Assembly (NCBI GenBank): GCA_002862125.1 | Contig: PHSP01000003.1 | Coordinates: 1,488,001-1,552,000, forward strand | Reading direction: 5' to 3' | From: Methylobacter sp. KS41 | GTDB lineage: Bacteria > Pseudomonadota > Gammaproteobacteria > Methylococcales > Methylomonadaceae | Length of the DNA: 64,000 bases | In this document: positions 9,328 through 17,812 of the stretch, in pieces | Layout: the number at the start of each line of letters is the position of its first letter | Numbering within the stretch: position 1 is the stretch's first letter | The notes under the pieces: model-generated | Databases searched by the model: none | Seen by the model: the letters and a program-made list of their open reading frames with translations, nothing else | What the model was told of the DNA's origin: nothing | Program-made: the position numbers and the translations under genes

Positions 9328-9675
9328 TTTTGTGCAAGATGATACATTTTGCAGTGTAAAAGAGCCGCAAATTATTTCTCATTCAGCGTCCCGTGTTCCA
9401 GTTAAATTTAACAAAACGTGGATTCAACTCCGCACTGCAATCCTAGCAATCATGAGACCTGTTGCAAAAAATCCAGTTGTTTAACAACCTTAAATTTTTC
9501 TAGCAGGATAAATTCAAAAAAATTTTACTTATCGGGTTGGATTTTTTACACTGATTCTATTTGCTCAATTCCATAGACGTTTCCAAAAACAATAGTAACA
9601 GAGTTAAATCAATGAAAGCATTTACAATAACAGCGACGACCGATGAGGCAGTCACAACGATGATCAGGTAGGAAT
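9328..9675. other. Divergent intergenic region with nested inverted repeat
   Basis: 348 bases without a gene between the methyltransferase and the DUF6524-like gene. It contains the palindrome-rich element at 9466-9547 described separately; otherwise nothing recognisable. Confidence 0.5.
9466..9547. repeat. Nested inverted repeat, possible MITE or cruciform
   Basis: Outer arms AAAAAATCCA (9466-9475) and TGGATTTTTT (9538-9547) are perfect inverses. Inside are a 13-base palindrome GTTGTTTAACAAC (9476-9488) and inner arms AAATTTTT and AAAAATTT. The whole 82-base unit can fold on itself. No target duplication was found beside it, so whether it is a miniature transposable element is open. Confidence 0.45.
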
Positions 9676-10071
9676 ATGTTCGGGATACTGATACGCTTTC
9701 TAGCGGCCCTGATACTGGTCTTTGCCACCTGGAACCCCACGGGCTGGTCCTTCGTTCATTGGCTTTTGAGCACACTGCCCAACGTGACTGCCGGTCTGGT
9801 CTTCGCTGGGGTGGTTCTGGTAATCGGCTGGTTCCTCTTCTTGCATGCAACACTGGAATCACTGGGTCTGTTGGGGATTATTCTGGCCCTGGCCTTTTTT
9901 GGCACGCTCACTTGGCTGGTATTTGACTTAGGTTGGTTGTCAACTGGCCAGGGTGTGTTGAGCTATGTGGTCCTGGTGGTTACCGCGGCTATCCTCGCTG
10001 TCGGCATGGCCTGGTCGCATATCTGGCGCAGGCTTTCGGGGCGGGTTGAGCTGGAGGATGATCACCAGTAG
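9676..10071 (+). CDS. Small four-helix membrane protein (DUF6524-like)
   Basis: 131 residues with four hydrophobic helices (about 3-20, 38-56, 61-80, 94-112) and a short charged C-terminal tail. The sequence resembles the uncharacterised DUF6524 family as I remember it; no function is known. GTAGGAAT directly before the ATG at 9676 is a good ribosome binding site, which supports a real gene. It is monocistronic and convergent with the debranching enzyme gene. Confidence 0.7.
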   Translation: MFGILIRFLAALILVFATWNPTGWSFVHWLLSTLPNVTAGLVFAGVVLVIGWFLFLHATLESLGLLGIILALAFFGTLTWLVFDLGWLSTGQGVLSYVVLVVTAAILAVGMAWSHIWRRLSGRVELEDDHQ

Positions 10072-10170
10072 AACATGTTGGTGGTGCGCTTAAAGCTATT
10101 TACTATAGCCGTCACATAAGCTTATCAAGGCCTTCAACAAGCAAATTCTTTGCATGATCCAATTATGATT

Positions 10171-12258
10171 TTAACGTCCTATCAGTACGACCACTGTTCT
10201 TGCTCCAACCATGTAGTGATCCTGGTCATCTAAAGCTTGTAGATTTTCGTTGTCAATAATAGCAATTTCTCCCGGTAAACTGGTGTCGATAAACCGGCGC
10301 CATTTTTTATTATCAAGGTTAGGGATCTGGAATGTCAAAGCTTCCCAATAGGCATTGGCTATGAGGTAGATATCGGGAGACTCGCCGCTGGTATTACGGC
10401 CAAACATATGCGCAGCTATGCTGCGCGATTCAAAACTCCAGTCAGGCTGGTTCAGTTGAAGTCCATGCCAAAAGATTTGCAGGCCAAGTCCTTCTTTGAC
10501 AGTGAAACTGTCATGCCGTAATAATTCATGGGATTTTCTAAAAGCGATTAGCAAACGAAAAAAACGGAATAAGTTCTTGTTGCCGGTCAGCCCCTGCCAA
10601 TTTAGCCAGCTGATGTTATTGTCTTGACAATATGAATTGTTATTGCCTTTTTGCGTGCGGCCCATTTCATCCCCTGCTAAAATCATGGGAACACCGCGAG
10701 AAATTAACAATAATGTGGCTAGATTTAGAACCTGACGTTCACGCAAGCTATTAATATATGGGTCGCTTGTGTCACCTTCTACGCCACAATTCCAACTGAG
10801 ATTATTATTTTCTCCATCGCAGTTGTTTTCGCCATTTGCCCAGTTATGTTTGTCGTTATAGCTAACCAGATCGTGTAATGTGAAACCATCGTGACTGGTA
10901 ACAAAATTGATGCCGTGGCTGGGATCTCTCCCGAATTGGTAGAGATCGGAACTTCCCGCGAGCCGGCTAGCCAGCCTTCCCGCCATGCCCGGGTCGCCCT
11001 TGACAAAGCGCCTGACATCATCGCGAAAATGGCCATTCCATTCCGCCCATCTACCAAAGTTCGGAAAACTTCCAACCTGGTATAATCCGGCTGCATCCCA
11101 GGCTTCCGCAATCAATTTGGTGCTGGCAAGAACCGGGTCGCCGGCAATTTGTTCCAACAGCGGCGGACTTTCCAACACTCTGCCCTGCTGATCACGGCCA
11201 AGTATGGATGCCAGATCAAAACGAAAACCGTCGACATGCATTTCCATAACCCAGTAACGCAAACTATCCATAATGAAGTTCCGCACATAGGGATGATTGC
11301 AGTTTATGGTATTACCGCAACCCGAAAAATTCATGTAACTGCCATCTTCAGAAAGCATGTAGTAAGTGCTGTTGTCTATTCCTTTCAAAGAGTATATGGG
11401 CCCTCTGCTATCGCCTTCGCCGCTGTGGTTGTATACCACATCGAGAATGACTTCAATGCCGGCTGCATGGAGCGCCTTGACCATATCCTTAAATTCACTG
11501 ATCTCGCTACCGGGTAATTTTCCGGCCGAATAAGCCTGCTTGATGGCAAAAAAGGATAAGGGATGATAACCCCACAAATTACGAAGCGCTGAACCAGTTT
11601 CCGGATTAATACGGTCGATTTCCAGCTCATCGAATTCGGTGATTGGCAACAGCTCTACGGCGGTGATGCCCAGTTCAACCAGATAAGGTATTTTCTCGAT
11701 TAAACCACGAAAAGTGCCTGGATTATTTACTTTTGAGGAAATATCCCGGGTAAAGCTGCGTACATGTAATTCGTAGATAATAGAGTCCGCAAGAGGCCGG
11801 TTAATGGGTTGATCAAATTCCCAATCGTATTCCTTGTTGACCAGGATAGCTTGGCGAAATAGCGATTTTGGGGGGCTCGAATCCGCCCAGGTAGCGCGGC
11901 TGCTTAGAGCAATCGCGTAAGGGTCAGCCATTAACAATTTTGGATTATAACGATGCGGAAGGTCATTCGGGCCGTCGATTTCATAGGCATATTCGACGCC
12001 TGGATCGAGCCCGGCAATAAACACATGCCATATATCACCGGTGCGGTTAATTTTGTTATCCAATGGAAAAGCCGCAATTTCTTGCTCTTCACCAGGAAAA
12101 AAAAATACCAAAACAACCCCGGTGGCATGGCGCGCGTAAATCGAAAAGTTAATGCCGCCGCGTTCAACGGTGGCTCCAAACGGCAAGGCATGGCCCCGTT
12201 GAATACTAAAATCCAGCGTAATTAAGTCGAGAAAACTCTCTAGTGATGTTAATGACAT
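10171..12258 (-). CDS. glgX: Glycogen debranching enzyme (GlgX/isoamylase type)
   Basis: A glycoside hydrolase family 13 enzyme that removes alpha-1,6 branches from glycogen in the cytoplasm. An N-terminal CBM48 domain (GATVERGGINFSIYARHATGV) is followed by the catalytic barrel with DVVYNHSGEG, the nucleophile region VDGFRFDLAS, the acid/base Glu in LIAEAWDAAG, and the third carboxylate in TSHDGF; a beta-sandwich ends the protein. With the ATG at 12258 it has 695 residues, close to GlgX/TreX enzymes; the frame also opens from 12315, but the first 19 residues of that version look random. No other glycogen gene is adjacent. Isoamylase or TreX are the alternatives. Confidence 0.85.
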   Translation of the reverse strand: MSLTSLESFLDLITLDFSIQRGHALPFGATVERGGINFSIYARHATGVVLVFFFPGEEQEIAAFPLDNKINRTGDIWHVFIAGLDPGVEYAYEIDGPNDLPHRYNPKLLMADPYAIALSSRATWADSSPPKSLFRQAILVNKEYDWEFDQPINRPLADSIIYELHVRSFTRDISSKVNNPGTFRGLIEKIPYLVELGITAVELLPITEFDELEIDRINPETGSALRNLWGYHPLSFFAIKQAYSAGKLPGSEISEFKDMVKALHAAGIEVILDVVYNHSGEGDSRGPIYSLKGIDNSTYYMLSEDGSYMNFSGCGNTINCNHPYVRNFIMDSLRYWVMEMHVDGFRFDLASILGRDQQGRVLESPPLLEQIAGDPVLASTKLIAEAWDAAGLYQVGSFPNFGRWAEWNGHFRDDVRRFVKGDPGMAGRLASRLAGSSDLYQFGRDPSHGINFVTSHDGFTLHDLVSYNDKHNWANGENNCDGENNNLSWNCGVEGDTSDPYINSLRERQVLNLATLLLISRGVPMILAGDEMGRTQKGNNNSYCQDNNISWLNWQGLTGNKNLFRFFRLLIAFRKSHELLRHDSFTVKEGLGLQIFWHGLQLNQPDWSFESRSIAAHMFGRNTSGESPDIYLIANAYWEALTFQIPNLDNKKWRRFIDTSLPGEIAIIDNENLQALDDQDHYMVGARTVVVLIGR

Positions 12259-12702
12259 AAGTAATTTTTTGAAACAGCAAATTGTAGCCAGATTGGTGGT
12301 TTGGTTTCGCCTCAAAGTTTGTCAGACTGGGGGGAAATTTGCAATTTCTAGTGAATGTAAGCCCGTTGAGATGCTGTGACGCGTCACTGCCAAAATGCTA
12401 TGTGACTATCCAACCTCAAATTTAAGGAAGACAAATGGAGGTTATTTTTTGCGAGTTACCTAATTATATGGCCTCTGCAAAAGCGTCAATGTCTGACTGG
12501 GGCTGACATCAAGAAATTTAGACGTAAAAGAAGTACGGCTGCGTATTTTGTATAAGTCATTTTACACGCTCCTTAAAGGAGTTAAATAGTGATTAAATCA
12601 GAACGGGTACGAGCAACCAAGTTTCCAATTCATCATAAGTAAACCCATAGCTCTGCGGGAGGTTTGCTTATTAATTTTGAAAATAAATATAAAACTTACA
12701 AT
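12259..12702. other. Divergent intergenic region
   Basis: About 440 bases between the debranching enzyme and a glycosyltransferase, AT-rich, without a gene. It holds a 13-base perfect palindrome CTCCTTAAAGGAG near 12570, which could be an operator, and nothing else I recognise. Confidence 0.4.
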
Positions 12703-13806
12703 ATGTTCGAAAACCAGGCCTCATCAAAGAATGGACGAGCCTCAAAATTAGTGTCCGACCAGGTAACGCTTTCTATCATTGTACCGGTTTATAATGAAGA
12801 GATGGTGCTTCCCGAATTCCACCGCCGGATTACTTTCGTTTTGGATAAAAATAATATAAACGCAGAACTTATTTATGTTAATGATGGAAGCAAAGATGGG
12901 ACAAAATCAATTATTTTAGCATTACGAAAAAATGATCCCAGAGTTTCCCTGATAGATTTGAGCCGGAATTTCGGAAAGGAAATCGCGATGACAGCCGGCC
13001 TTAATTACAGCAAAGGATCAGCGGTTGTTGTCATTGATGCGGATTTACAGGATCAGCCGGAATTAATCCCGGAACTGATGCGGGGATGGCAGGAAGGATA
13101 CGATGTTGTTTATGCCAAACGCACATCAAGGGAGGGCGAATCATTTTTAAAAAAAGCAACTTCGCACCTGTTCTTCCGGATTGTCAAAAAGCTTAACCAA
13201 GTGGATATTCCTGTTGATACGGGCGATTTTAGACTCTTAAGCAGACGCGCGGTGGATGCGCTCAATTTATTACCTGAGAATCACCGGTTCATGAAAGGCT
13301 TGTTTGCATGGATAGGGTTTTCCCAAATAGCAATCGAATATAAACGCGACCCGCGTTTTGCCGGCGACACTAAATGGAGTTATTGGGAACTTTGGGATTT
13401 TGCGTTGGAAGGCATAACCTCTTTCACGATAGCGCCTCTTAAAATTGCCAGTTATATCGGCCTAACGGTCGCTTCCGGCTCCTTCGTCTACGCTATCTGG
13501 ATTTTTTATAAAACGCTGGTTTTTGGTGATCCCGTGTCCGGTTATCCAACCCTGATAATTATCATTTTGCTCCTGGGAGGACTTCAACTAATGACTTTAG
13601 GCATAATCGGTGAATATTTGGGACGCATGTTTAATGAAACTAAGCGCCGCCCGCTATATTTTGTCCAGGATTATTATGTTTCGAACATTCAAGACACTAA
13701 AATCCGGAAAAGCAATGATATACAAAGCCATCATATATCGGGGTTTGACATGCAGCGCTTAAAAAGCTGGAGGAGACACACGGCTGTTACAAACTACAGC
13801 CGATGA
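12703..13806 (+). CDS. Family 2 glycosyltransferase acting on polyprenyl phosphate (GtrB/DPM1-like)
   Basis: The catalytic GT-A domain shows IIVPVYNEE, YVNDGSKDGT, the SRNFGKE segment and the metal-binding DADLQD, and is followed by two transmembrane helices near 255-275 and 290-315 that end in GEYLGRMFNETKRRP. This is the architecture of undecaprenyl-phosphate sugar transferases, which charge a lipid carrier with glucose, mannose or aminoarabinose precursor at the inner membrane. I use the ATG at 12703 (367 residues); the frame extends 13 codons upstream only from a TTG. A cell-surface glycan modification role is inferred; no partner gene is adjacent. Confidence 0.8.
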   Translation: MFENQASSKNGRASKLVSDQVTLSIIVPVYNEEMVLPEFHRRITFVLDKNNINAELIYVNDGSKDGTKSIILALRKNDPRVSLIDLSRNFGKEIAMTAGLNYSKGSAVVVIDADLQDQPELIPELMRGWQEGYDVVYAKRTSREGESFLKKATSHLFFRIVKKLNQVDIPVDTGDFRLLSRRAVDALNLLPENHRFMKGLFAWIGFSQIAIEYKRDPRFAGDTKWSYWELWDFALEGITSFTIAPLKIASYIGLTVASGSFVYAIWIFYKTLVFGDPVSGYPTLIIIILLLGGLQLMTLGIIGEYLGRMFNETKRRPLYFVQDYYVSNIQDTKIRKSNDIQSHHISGFDMQRLKSWRRHTAVTNYSR

Positions 13807-13836
13807 ACCGTCAATTTCACCATCATAGATAGAAAG

Positions 13837-14205
13837 TTATTCTTTCAGCCCTATGGTCTCAACCCGGTTAACGACGGCAAGAGTTATTTTGCCTTCCTGA
13901 GCCAGCCAGCCAATGCTCCGTTGGATGATTTTTTCATCTTCGCTAAGCTCCTTAATCAATTTTGCAACCGAGGTAGCGCCATTTTCATCCAGGTAATGCC
14001 AGATGCTGCCTGCGGTCAAGCCGACGGATTCAGACATAGGCATTTCCGGCGTTGCCGCAGCCGGTTTGGGAGCTGTAGCTTTTGCCTTTTTAAGCGGGCT
14101 CTGATCCGGGCTTGGTTTTATAGGGGTTCCTTTAGTGACTGCGCTTTCAACAGGTTTTTCAGCTTTAGGCACTGCCTTTTCGGTGGTGGTTTTTGATTTT
14201 TTCAT
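13837..14205 (-). CDS. Winged-helix domain protein with basic Ala/Pro/Lys N-terminal tail (DUF2582-like)
   Basis: 122 residues starting at MKKSKTTTEK. Residues 1-60 are a low-complexity Lys/Pro/Ala/Thr tail, reminiscent of histone-H1-like tails; residues 65-122 (VGLTAGSIWHYLDENGATSVAKLI...IGWLAQEGKI) match the small winged-helix family DUF2582. It probably binds DNA, but the target is unknown. The open frame extends to 14262, but the added residues are hydrophobic and look unrelated to this family. It converges with the glycosyltransferase gene, 30 bases apart. Confidence 0.75.
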   Translation of the reverse strand: MKKSKTTTEKAVPKAEKPVESAVTKGTPIKPSPDQSPLKKAKATAPKPAAATPEMPMSESVGLTAGSIWHYLDENGATSVAKLIKELSEDEKIIQRSIGWLAQEGKITLAVVNRVETIGLKE

Positions 14206-14521
14206 AATGAAATTATTAATATAAAGGACAAAAATGAGTATTAACCGTTCAGATACTAACACACTCCTTTCGGTTGAGTTATTTTACTCGAGTTTCGGAA
14301 TATAAATAAAAGCTGATATCCCTTAAACTTTGACTACGGAAATAACGAAATGTAAATCCCCGTTACTAAAATCCAGGCGTTACCTAAAAATAGAATCTAT
14401 AAACTAAAGTTTCGGAGTTGAAATATACTAACAAGTTACTGATAAACAAGGAAAGAAGAGCCATAAAAGGGTATAACGATGGCTAGTTGAAGACCGCATT
14501 AAACCCAAGTAGGACGCTCAG
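14206..14521. other. Intergenic region ahead of the IS4-like remnant
   Basis: 316 bases without a gene. The sequence AACTAAAGTT at 14402-14411 recurs inverted at 15405-15414, and may mark the left end of the decayed insertion sequence; the bases before it hold nothing I recognise. Confidence 0.4.
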
Positions 14522-15414
14522 ATGAATCGCGTCACAAAAATCATAGAACTACCAGCATTAACCGTCGATCTTCTGAAGGCGAACGGCGTATTAATCCATA
14601 ACGTTTTTGCCCGGTTATGGAAGGAAACCGGAATGCAGGCGGTTCTAAGTCGCGCGGGCTTTACTAAACGGTCCGGCACATCGATGAGCGGCGTCATGTT
14701 TAGTTTAATGCTCTGGTTGTGGCTGCAGAAAGAATCCATTGGCATGTTTGCGCGGGAATGCTTGCAAGGTGCGATGGGTAAGGATGTGCTCTATGATACG
14801 ATGAACCGGGGAGACCTGAATTGGCGTAAGTTCCATGAACAGGTTGCTCACAAGACAGTTCAGACGGTTAAGACATCCGGCAAAAAAGCCTATGTGGTCG
14901 ATGATACGGCGGCGCAGCGGTTTGGCAAGAAGCCCGCCCGGGTATCTCGAGCCATTTCGACCATACCAGCGGACGGCATATGATGGGACGGCAAGTGCTG
15001 ACCCTGGGCTTAAGTTGTGATGAAAGAAGCGAAGCAGCGCCTGGGTTTCCTGAAAGAGCAATGCAATCACTGTGCGGCCTATATTGCTTCCATCCATTTA
15101 ACGGCAATCCGGTTTTGTTTGCTGGTGATCGCCAAACAGACACAAGAGGCGGCGAATATCGCATTAATGCGACAGAAGCTGTGCAGCAACAGTACGGACA
15201 TTAGCTTTGCCAGCAAACTGTGGCGGCTGTTTCGCGCAGTAATCACCGGTGCATTGGATGAGCTGAGAGTCATCTTAGGCGATACAGCCACCTTGGTGAT
15301 GGAAACCATTGATGCACACATACAGCGCTTATTTACGCAAATCCTGCAACTTGATCCCAGAACGCTCCGGCTTGAGGCTTTGTAAATCAATGGCATATGG
15401 CGACAACTTTAGTT
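14402..15414 (+). mobile_element. Degenerate IS4-type insertion sequence
   Basis: The fragment is bounded by AACTAAAGTT (14402-14411) and its inverse AACTTTAGTT (15405-15414), the inner flanks also being alike (TCGG versus GTCGCC read inward). About 1.0 kb remains, against roughly 1.4-1.5 kb for an intact element of this kind. No target-site duplication can be made out at the proposed ends, so they are tentative. Confidence 0.5.
14522..15385 (+). pseudogene. IS4-type transposase, frameshifted and internally deleted
   Basis: The N-terminal part (14522 onward, MNRVTKIIELPALTVDLLKA) runs through VLYDTMNRGDLNWRKFHEQV to the first catalytic Asp region AYVVDDTAAQRFGKK. Near 14942 the reading frame shifts: the expected SSHFDHTSGRHMMGRQVLTL continues in another frame. 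After TLGL the central part is lost, and the C-terminal part (15017-15385, MKEAKQRLGFLKEQCNHCAA) resumes in a third frame. The three pieces together cover about 290 residues of what should be about 450, so the enzyme is dead. Confidence 0.75.
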
Positions 15415-15820
15415 ATTTAATAATTTTGTACGGTTTTTTTCGAATCCCGTGAACACCCGTCAGAGAATCAGTTAAAATCTGACAATGTTAATTCAATTCA
15501 GTACAGCCTCTTCACGCGCAAAAAGCCTGCATCATTGTCAGGCCGCTCAATCAGGCATCAGTCAGAACAAGCATCCATGCAAACGTTAAGCCTCAGCCGA
15601 CCAGTCGGCTTAACAAAAGAGACCTGGTTTCTGACAAATGCCCTGCCTGTTCGCGTTTTTGCAACAATAGCGGGCTGAACTGAAACCGCCATTAATAATC
15701 TCGTATGCGAAAGCCAGTGAGGGTTATAATACCAAGCTACAAAATGAGAACAAGTTGATCCTGGCGCGCGTCGAGTTAGAAAATGCGGACTAAGGCTAGT
15801 TAATTAATTGGAGCTTGATC
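15386..15820. other. Intergenic region ahead of the hyp genes
   Basis: 435 bases without a gene. A TATAAT at 15725-15730, about 90 bases before hypB, is the best promoter-like element; its -35 partner is poor. A decayed stretch after the IS remnant shows nothing recognisable. Confidence 0.4.
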
Positions 15821-16672
15821 ATGTGCAACACCTGTGGCTGTAATATTACTCCGGGCAACCGCCCGCTGATTTTAGCGGAAAAACCAAAAAATGGCGTGAC
15901 TACGGTTTCTGTGCTGCAAAATCTGTTGTCCAAAAACAATCACCAAGCCGGACATAATCGCGCTCGTTTTGACGCCCAAAAAGTGCTGGTGATTAATTTA
16001 ATGTCGTCACCGGGGTCGGGCAAGACGGCGCTGCTCGAAGAAACCATAAAACGTCTGCGCGGCGCCTTAAAAATCGCTGTCATCGAAGGCGATCTGGAAA
16101 CCGAAAATGATGCCCGGCGGATTCAGGCGCAAGGCGCGCCCGCTTATCAAATCATCACCGGCAGCGCTTGTCATCTGGATGCCCATCTGGTGCATAACGC
16201 GCTGCATCACATGACCCTTGATGATCTGGATGTGTTGTTTATTGAAAATGTGGGCAATCTGGTCTGCCCTGCCAGCTTTGACCTGGGCCACCATCGCAAT
16301 GTCGTGTTGCTGTCGGTGACCGAAGGCGATGATAAACCGGCAAAATACCCGGTCATGTTCCGTGCGGCGGATTTGATGTTAATCAGCAAAACCGATTTAC
16401 TGCCCTTTCTGGATGATTTTTCACCGTCCAATGCGGAACACAATCTGCACAATCTTGCCAATGACGCCCCCGTCATAGCTTTCAGCTCAAAAAACGGTGA
16501 CGGCCTGGATGCCTGGATAGCCTGGCTACAGGCTGAAATAGAAACTTACCGGGCATTGTTGCTTAAGCAACAAACCCAGCGGCCCAAAGTGCAAATTGAG
16601 GGACAGTTGCTTCATGCCCAACCCGGCGCTACGAAGTTTTATCCCGTCAGCCATAAAGCGGCCCATACTTGA
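15821..16672 (+). CDS. hypB: Hydrogenase nickel incorporation GTPase HypB
   Basis: HypB delivers nickel to NiFe-hydrogenase precursors using GTP. The 283-residue product starts with the high-affinity metal motif MCNTCGC, and the GTPase domain shows the P-loop SSPGSGKT, IEGDLETENDARR, a metal-binding region GSACHLDAHLV, and ENVGNLVCPASFDLG with the conserved Cys. There is no His-rich nickel-storage stretch. The ATG at 15821 is preceded by GGAG nine bases upstream; an in-frame TTG six bases earlier is not needed. hypD follows after 9 bases, so the two are co-transcribed. Confidence 0.95.
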   Translation: MCNTCGCNITPGNRPLILAEKPKNGVTTVSVLQNLLSKNNHQAGHNRARFDAQKVLVINLMSSPGSGKTALLEETIKRLRGALKIAVIEGDLETENDARRIQAQGAPAYQIITGSACHLDAHLVHNALHHMTLDDLDVLFIENVGNLVCPASFDLGHHRNVVLLSVTEGDDKPAKYPVMFRAADLMLISKTDLLPFLDDFSPSNAEHNLHNLANDAPVIAFSSKNGDGLDAWIAWLQAEIETYRALLLKQQTQRPKVQIEGQLLHAQPGATKFYPVSHKAAHT

Positions 16673-16681
16673 GAATATACG

Positions 16682-17797
16682 ATGCCTGCTGACGCAAAAC
16701 AAATACTGGAAAAAATCCGCGAATTGCCCCTGCCTGGGAACGTGCGGATCATGAATGTTTGCGGCGGGCATGAACGGTCTATTTCCCTGGCGGGCTTGCG
16801 CACCGCTCTGCCCCCTGACATTGAGTTGATTCCGGGGCCGGGTTGTCCGGTGTGCATCTGTCCAGAAGAAGATATTTACCAAGCCATGCACATCGCCTTA
16901 AATGAAGATGTCGTATTGCTGGCGTTCGGCGATATGTTGCGCGTTCCCGTTAATGTTCCTAAAGCCGCCATTCGCTCATTGGAGCAGGCCAAAGCCGCAG
17001 GCGCGGACATCAGACCCATAGCTTCCCCCACCGAAGCGGTAACCATCGCCGCCGCTAACCCTGAAAAAACCGTGGTGTTTTTTGTCGCCGGCTTTGAAAC
17101 CACCTGCGCCCCCGTTGCCGCGATGCTCGCCGAAGGGATTCCCGGTAATTTATTGCTATTGATGAGCGGCCGGTTGACTTGGCCCGCCGTTGCCATGCTG
17201 CTGGATTCCGGCGCTCCGGCCTTTGATGCGCTTATCGCGCCCGGCCATGTCGCTACTATCATGGGCTCTGAGGAATGGCGGTTTGTTGTTGATCAACATC
17301 ATCTTCCAGCAGCAATCGCCGGATTTACGCCTGAAAGTCTGCTTGCCGCCACTTACTCCGTACTGCGGCAGCTTATCGAACACAAGGTGTTTCTTGATAA
17401 CTGCTACACCCAGGTTGTCAAACCGGGCGGCAATCGCATGGCGCAGCAGCTTTTAAATTCTACCCTGATGGTTGTTGACGCAGCTTGGCGAGGTATCGGC
17501 GTTATTCCAAAATCCGGCCTTGAACTCAACCCAAAATTGGCTGCGCACAACGCCCGGTTACGTTTTCCTGAATATGTAGATGAAGCCCGGAAAAAAGCCG
17601 GTGCAATGCCGCCCGGTTGTGATTGCGCAAAAGTGGTTTTAGGCAAAATCAAGCCCACTGGATGCCGACTGTATGGCCAATCCTGCACGCCCCGGAATCC
17701 GGTCGGACCCTGCATGGTCTCAGACGAAGGCGCTTGCCGTATCTGGTGGTCAGCCGGGATACGCAAAGCAACCGGTGAACAGGCTAGCGTTGCCTGA
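16682..17797 (+). CDS. hypD: Hydrogenase Fe(CN)2CO assembly protein HypD
   Basis: HypD is the iron-sulfur scaffold, working with HypC, on which the Fe(CN)2CO group is built. The 371-residue protein shows the conserved NVCGGHE, GPGCPVCICP (active-site Cys pair), FFVAGFETT, and near the C terminus the 4Fe-4S ligands and loop CDCAKVVLGKIKPTGCRLYG followed by GPCMVSDEGAC. All motif cysteines appear present. It lies between hypB and hypF in one operon. The small hypC gene, which normally precedes hypD, is not in the nine bases between hypB and hypD nor elsewhere in this operon. Confidence 0.95.
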   Translation: MPADAKQILEKIRELPLPGNVRIMNVCGGHERSISLAGLRTALPPDIELIPGPGCPVCICPEEDIYQAMHIALNEDVVLLAFGDMLRVPVNVPKAAIRSLEQAKAAGADIRPIASPTEAVTIAAANPEKTVVFFVAGFETTCAPVAAMLAEGIPGNLLLLMSGRLTWPAVAMLLDSGAPAFDALIAPGHVATIMGSEEWRFVVDQHHLPAAIAGFTPESLLAATYSVLRQLIEHKVFLDNCYTQVVKPGGNRMAQQLLNSTLMVVDAAWRGIGVIPKSGLELNPKLAAHNARLRFPEYVDEARKKAGAMPPGCDCAKVVLGKIKPTGCRLYGQSCTPRNPVGPCMVSDEGACRIWWSAGIRKATGEQASVA

Positions 17798-17812
17798 GTC
17801 CGGCGCTAATCA

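Noticed and set aside
9557-9862. 101-codon minus-strand ORF over the DUF6524-like gene
   Set aside because: Arg/Ser-rich antisense product without features; the plus-strand ORF has a good binding site and helices.
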